This document shows, piece after piece, positions 62,816-64,000 of a stretch of DNA of 64,000 bases. Origin of the DNA: Prevotella veroralis DSM 19559 = JCM 6290 (GTDB lineage: Bacteria > Bacteroidota > Bacteroidia > Bacteroidales > Bacteroidaceae); the NCBI RefSeq assembly GCF_000377625.1, contig NZ_KB898331.1:113379-177378 (forward strand). The letters run 5' to 3'. A program made the translations under genes and the position numbers. Position 1 is the first letter of the stretch. Every line of letters starts with the position of its first letter. The notes beneath the pieces are model-generated. The model worked only from the letters and a program-made list of their open reading frames with translations, did no database searches and was not told where the DNA came from.

Positions 62816-63502
62816 TTGCATAAGCCATACAAATCCTTTTGCCATTCTGATACCATTGTCTTGGAAATGGTTGCCTTCGTTCCATTCCATCTTGCAGTTT
62901 ACTCCTTTTGTCTTGTATATGTGTTCTTGTCGGAGAATGTCCTTACTGATGGTTGACATGAGTTTCGTTTTAGTCTTTTCTTCCTTATCTCCTAGACTTA
63001 GGTAGGCGTTTTTTACTCGTGGGGTGTGACTCTCTGCATAGTCAAGCCAACCTATATACCATGCAGATGGGGATACTGCTGCAATACCATTGAAGGGTAT
63101 CTCCGCTTGATAAGAAGCCCATAAAGCAAAGAGCCCAGCAAGGGAATAGCCACCAAGAAATGTATTCTCTTTGCAAATGGATAAGTTGTAACGATGCTGT
63201 AATTCGGGAATCAGCTGTTGTATTATGTATAATAAGGTGTGATTTGCACCTTCTCCAAAGGGAATCTTACCGAATACAGGTGGAGCTGACCATGGAGTTA
63301 ACTCTGCATTCCACTTCTCTATACGTACGGCAATGTGGGTGAATGTTGCTGTTGAATGTTCTTCTATATAGTTAATCTGGTGCTCTAGTTCTTCCGTATC
63401 ATGACTATCTACGGGCTGAATTAGAAAAAACTTTGCATTATCTTCGTGATGAATTATGCAAGTATAACCATTTATCTCTATTATTTGTCTTTGATGTCTC
63501 AT
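62801..63502 (-). CDS. Alpha/beta hydrolase of the esterase type
   Basis: A 233-residue protein from ATG 63502. An ATG nine codons earlier lies in the promoter -7 box and is rejected. The nucleophile elbow is in FLGGYSLAGLFALW near residue 117 (GYSLAG). SPSAWYIGWLDY, LSLGDKEEKT and the catalytic His in EGNHFQDNGIRMAKGF follow. This fits the enterochelin-esterase/esterase-D-like group. There is no signal peptide, so it is probably cytoplasmic. The final residues fuse with pseudogene DNA, so the natural C-terminus may be slightly altered. Confidence 0.82.
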   Translation of the reverse strand: MRHQRQIIEINGYTCIIHHEDNAKFFLIQPVDSHDTEELEHQINYIEEHSTATFTHIAVRIEKWNAELTPWSAPPVFGKIPFGEGANHTLLYIIQQLIPELQHRYNLSICKENTFLGGYSLAGLFALWASYQAEIPFNGIAAVSPSAWYIGWLDYAESHTPRVKNAYLSLGDKEEKTKTKLMSTISKDILRQEHIYKTKGVNCKMEWNEGNHFQDNGIRMAKGFVWLMQNQGC

Positions 63503-63526
63503 ATTATATTTATCGATGTTTGCATA

Positions 63527-63534
63527 CAAAAGTA
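63527..63534 (-). promoter_or_regulatory. -7 box for the esterase gene
   Basis: The minus strand reads TACTTTTG, 24 bp before ATG 63502. It contains part of the alternative ATG at 63529, which therefore is unlikely to be used. Confidence 0.55.
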
Positions 63535-63615
63535 CTCCTTTTTAACCTAAAATCATTGATGTATGTCAATTTTATAAAGAGATATCATCTTTTCTTAAAA
63601 ATAATCTTCAAAAGA

Positions 63616-63647
63616 TTTGGAGGTTTGCTTTAAAGTCCATACCTTTG
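63616..63647 (+). promoter_or_regulatory. rRNA operon promoter
   Basis: TTTG (63616-63619), 20 bp, TACCTTTG (63640-63647). A perfect consensus pair about 300 bp before the 16S gene. Confidence 0.8.
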
Positions 63648-63947
63648 CACTCGCTTTTACGAAATAGGCGACCCGCTTATAACGTGTAGAGTGATAAGAA
63701 AGAGTTCTTTGAAAAGATTTACATAAACAGAGAAGTAGTACAAGAAGCGTCTGTTTGGTTATGAATCAAACAGATGGGTAAAAGAAACGAACCGATCAAT
63801 TCATTGTTTTTGCTTTTGAGGCGTTGCCTCAAAATATAAGGAACAAATAGAGTAGGTGCTTTTTAACTTGATACTTAAGGATAGGCATTCTGATACAGAG
63901 ACAAACGGATGGCTTGTATTTATATAAGTTGTCACAAATGATATTTT
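63648..63947 (+). other. 16S rRNA leader
   Basis: About 300 bp of transcribed leader. It includes AGTTCTTTGAAAAG near 63702, common before Bacteroidota rRNA operons. No ORF. A GAGGCGTTGCCTC hairpin is visible near 63820. Confidence 0.65.

Positions 63948-64000
<53 letters not shown>

Noticed and set aside
63503..63529. Upstream start of the esterase at 63529
   Set aside because: The start codon overlaps the promoter -7 box.

Overview
The window looks like an oral-type Prevotella or close relative (Bacteroidota). The DNA is AT-rich. Promoters follow the Bacteroidota pattern (TTTG, about 20 bp, TAnnTTTG) and clear Shine-Dalgarno sequences are rare. The gene set is typical of the group: a DUF6242/DUF6089/uppS/bamA/skp/murI block, PEP carboxykinase, a 2-oxoacid:ferredoxin oxidoreductase, a TonB-receptor-like outer-membrane beta-barrel protein, BACON-like and DUF4250 proteins. 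The species cannot be fixed from the sequence alone. The window ends about 53 bases inside a 16S rRNA gene.

Layout. 0-8 kb: end of fabF, RNase III, ychF, lgt and class Ia ribonucleotide reductase (nrdA, nrdB), all on +. 8.2-8.8 kb: a cluster of DnaA boxes beside AT-rich DNA. 8.8-12.3 kb: a DUF3108 protein and a beta-barrel outer-membrane protein. 13-17.4 kb: PAP2 phosphatase and NAD-dependent epimerase on -, divergent from RNase R. 17.7-19.6 kb: an unknown exported protein and a papain-like lipoprotein. 19.8-22.2 kb: SpoU methyltransferase, SufE and a U32 protein on -. 22.5-26.4 kb: miaB, a VapBC-type toxin-antitoxin pair and an MsbA-like exporter. 26.7-31.3 kb: a small outer-membrane protein, a GH16 glucanase and korAB. 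32-38 kb: a six-gene nitrous-oxide-reductase (nos) operon on -. 38.6-41.2 kb: upp and pckA, divergent. 41.4-53.3 kb: lipoproteins, the outer-membrane biogenesis block, a beta-helix lipoprotein, cdd and DUF4250. 54-60.9 kb: Na/Pi transporter, nucleoside kinase, two unknown exported or anchored proteins and cysS. 61.4-63.5 kb: two alpha/beta hydrolases around a truncated Gfo/Idh/MocA pseudogene. 63.6 kb to the end: rRNA promoter, leader and 16S start.

The most unusual signal lies between the genes. At least ten intergenic arrays of short tandem units share a fixed period of 22 bp (21 bp in one), although many of the unit sequences are unrelated. Most units carry a dyad that could form a small hairpin or bind a dimer, and third-position changes often keep the pairing. 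One array lies between nrdA and nrdB, one forms the 3' end of an ORF, one doubles as a transcription terminator, and one of 16 units changes sequence family while keeping the 22-bp spacing of dyad centres. Other gaps carry 7-, 8- and 9-bp tandem phrases and GC-rich palindromic REP-like elements. Two diverged copies of one array plus its flanks (about 240 bp, same orientation, exactly 6,723 bp apart) bracket the nos operon, which suggests that the operon is a cassette that can be gained or lost.
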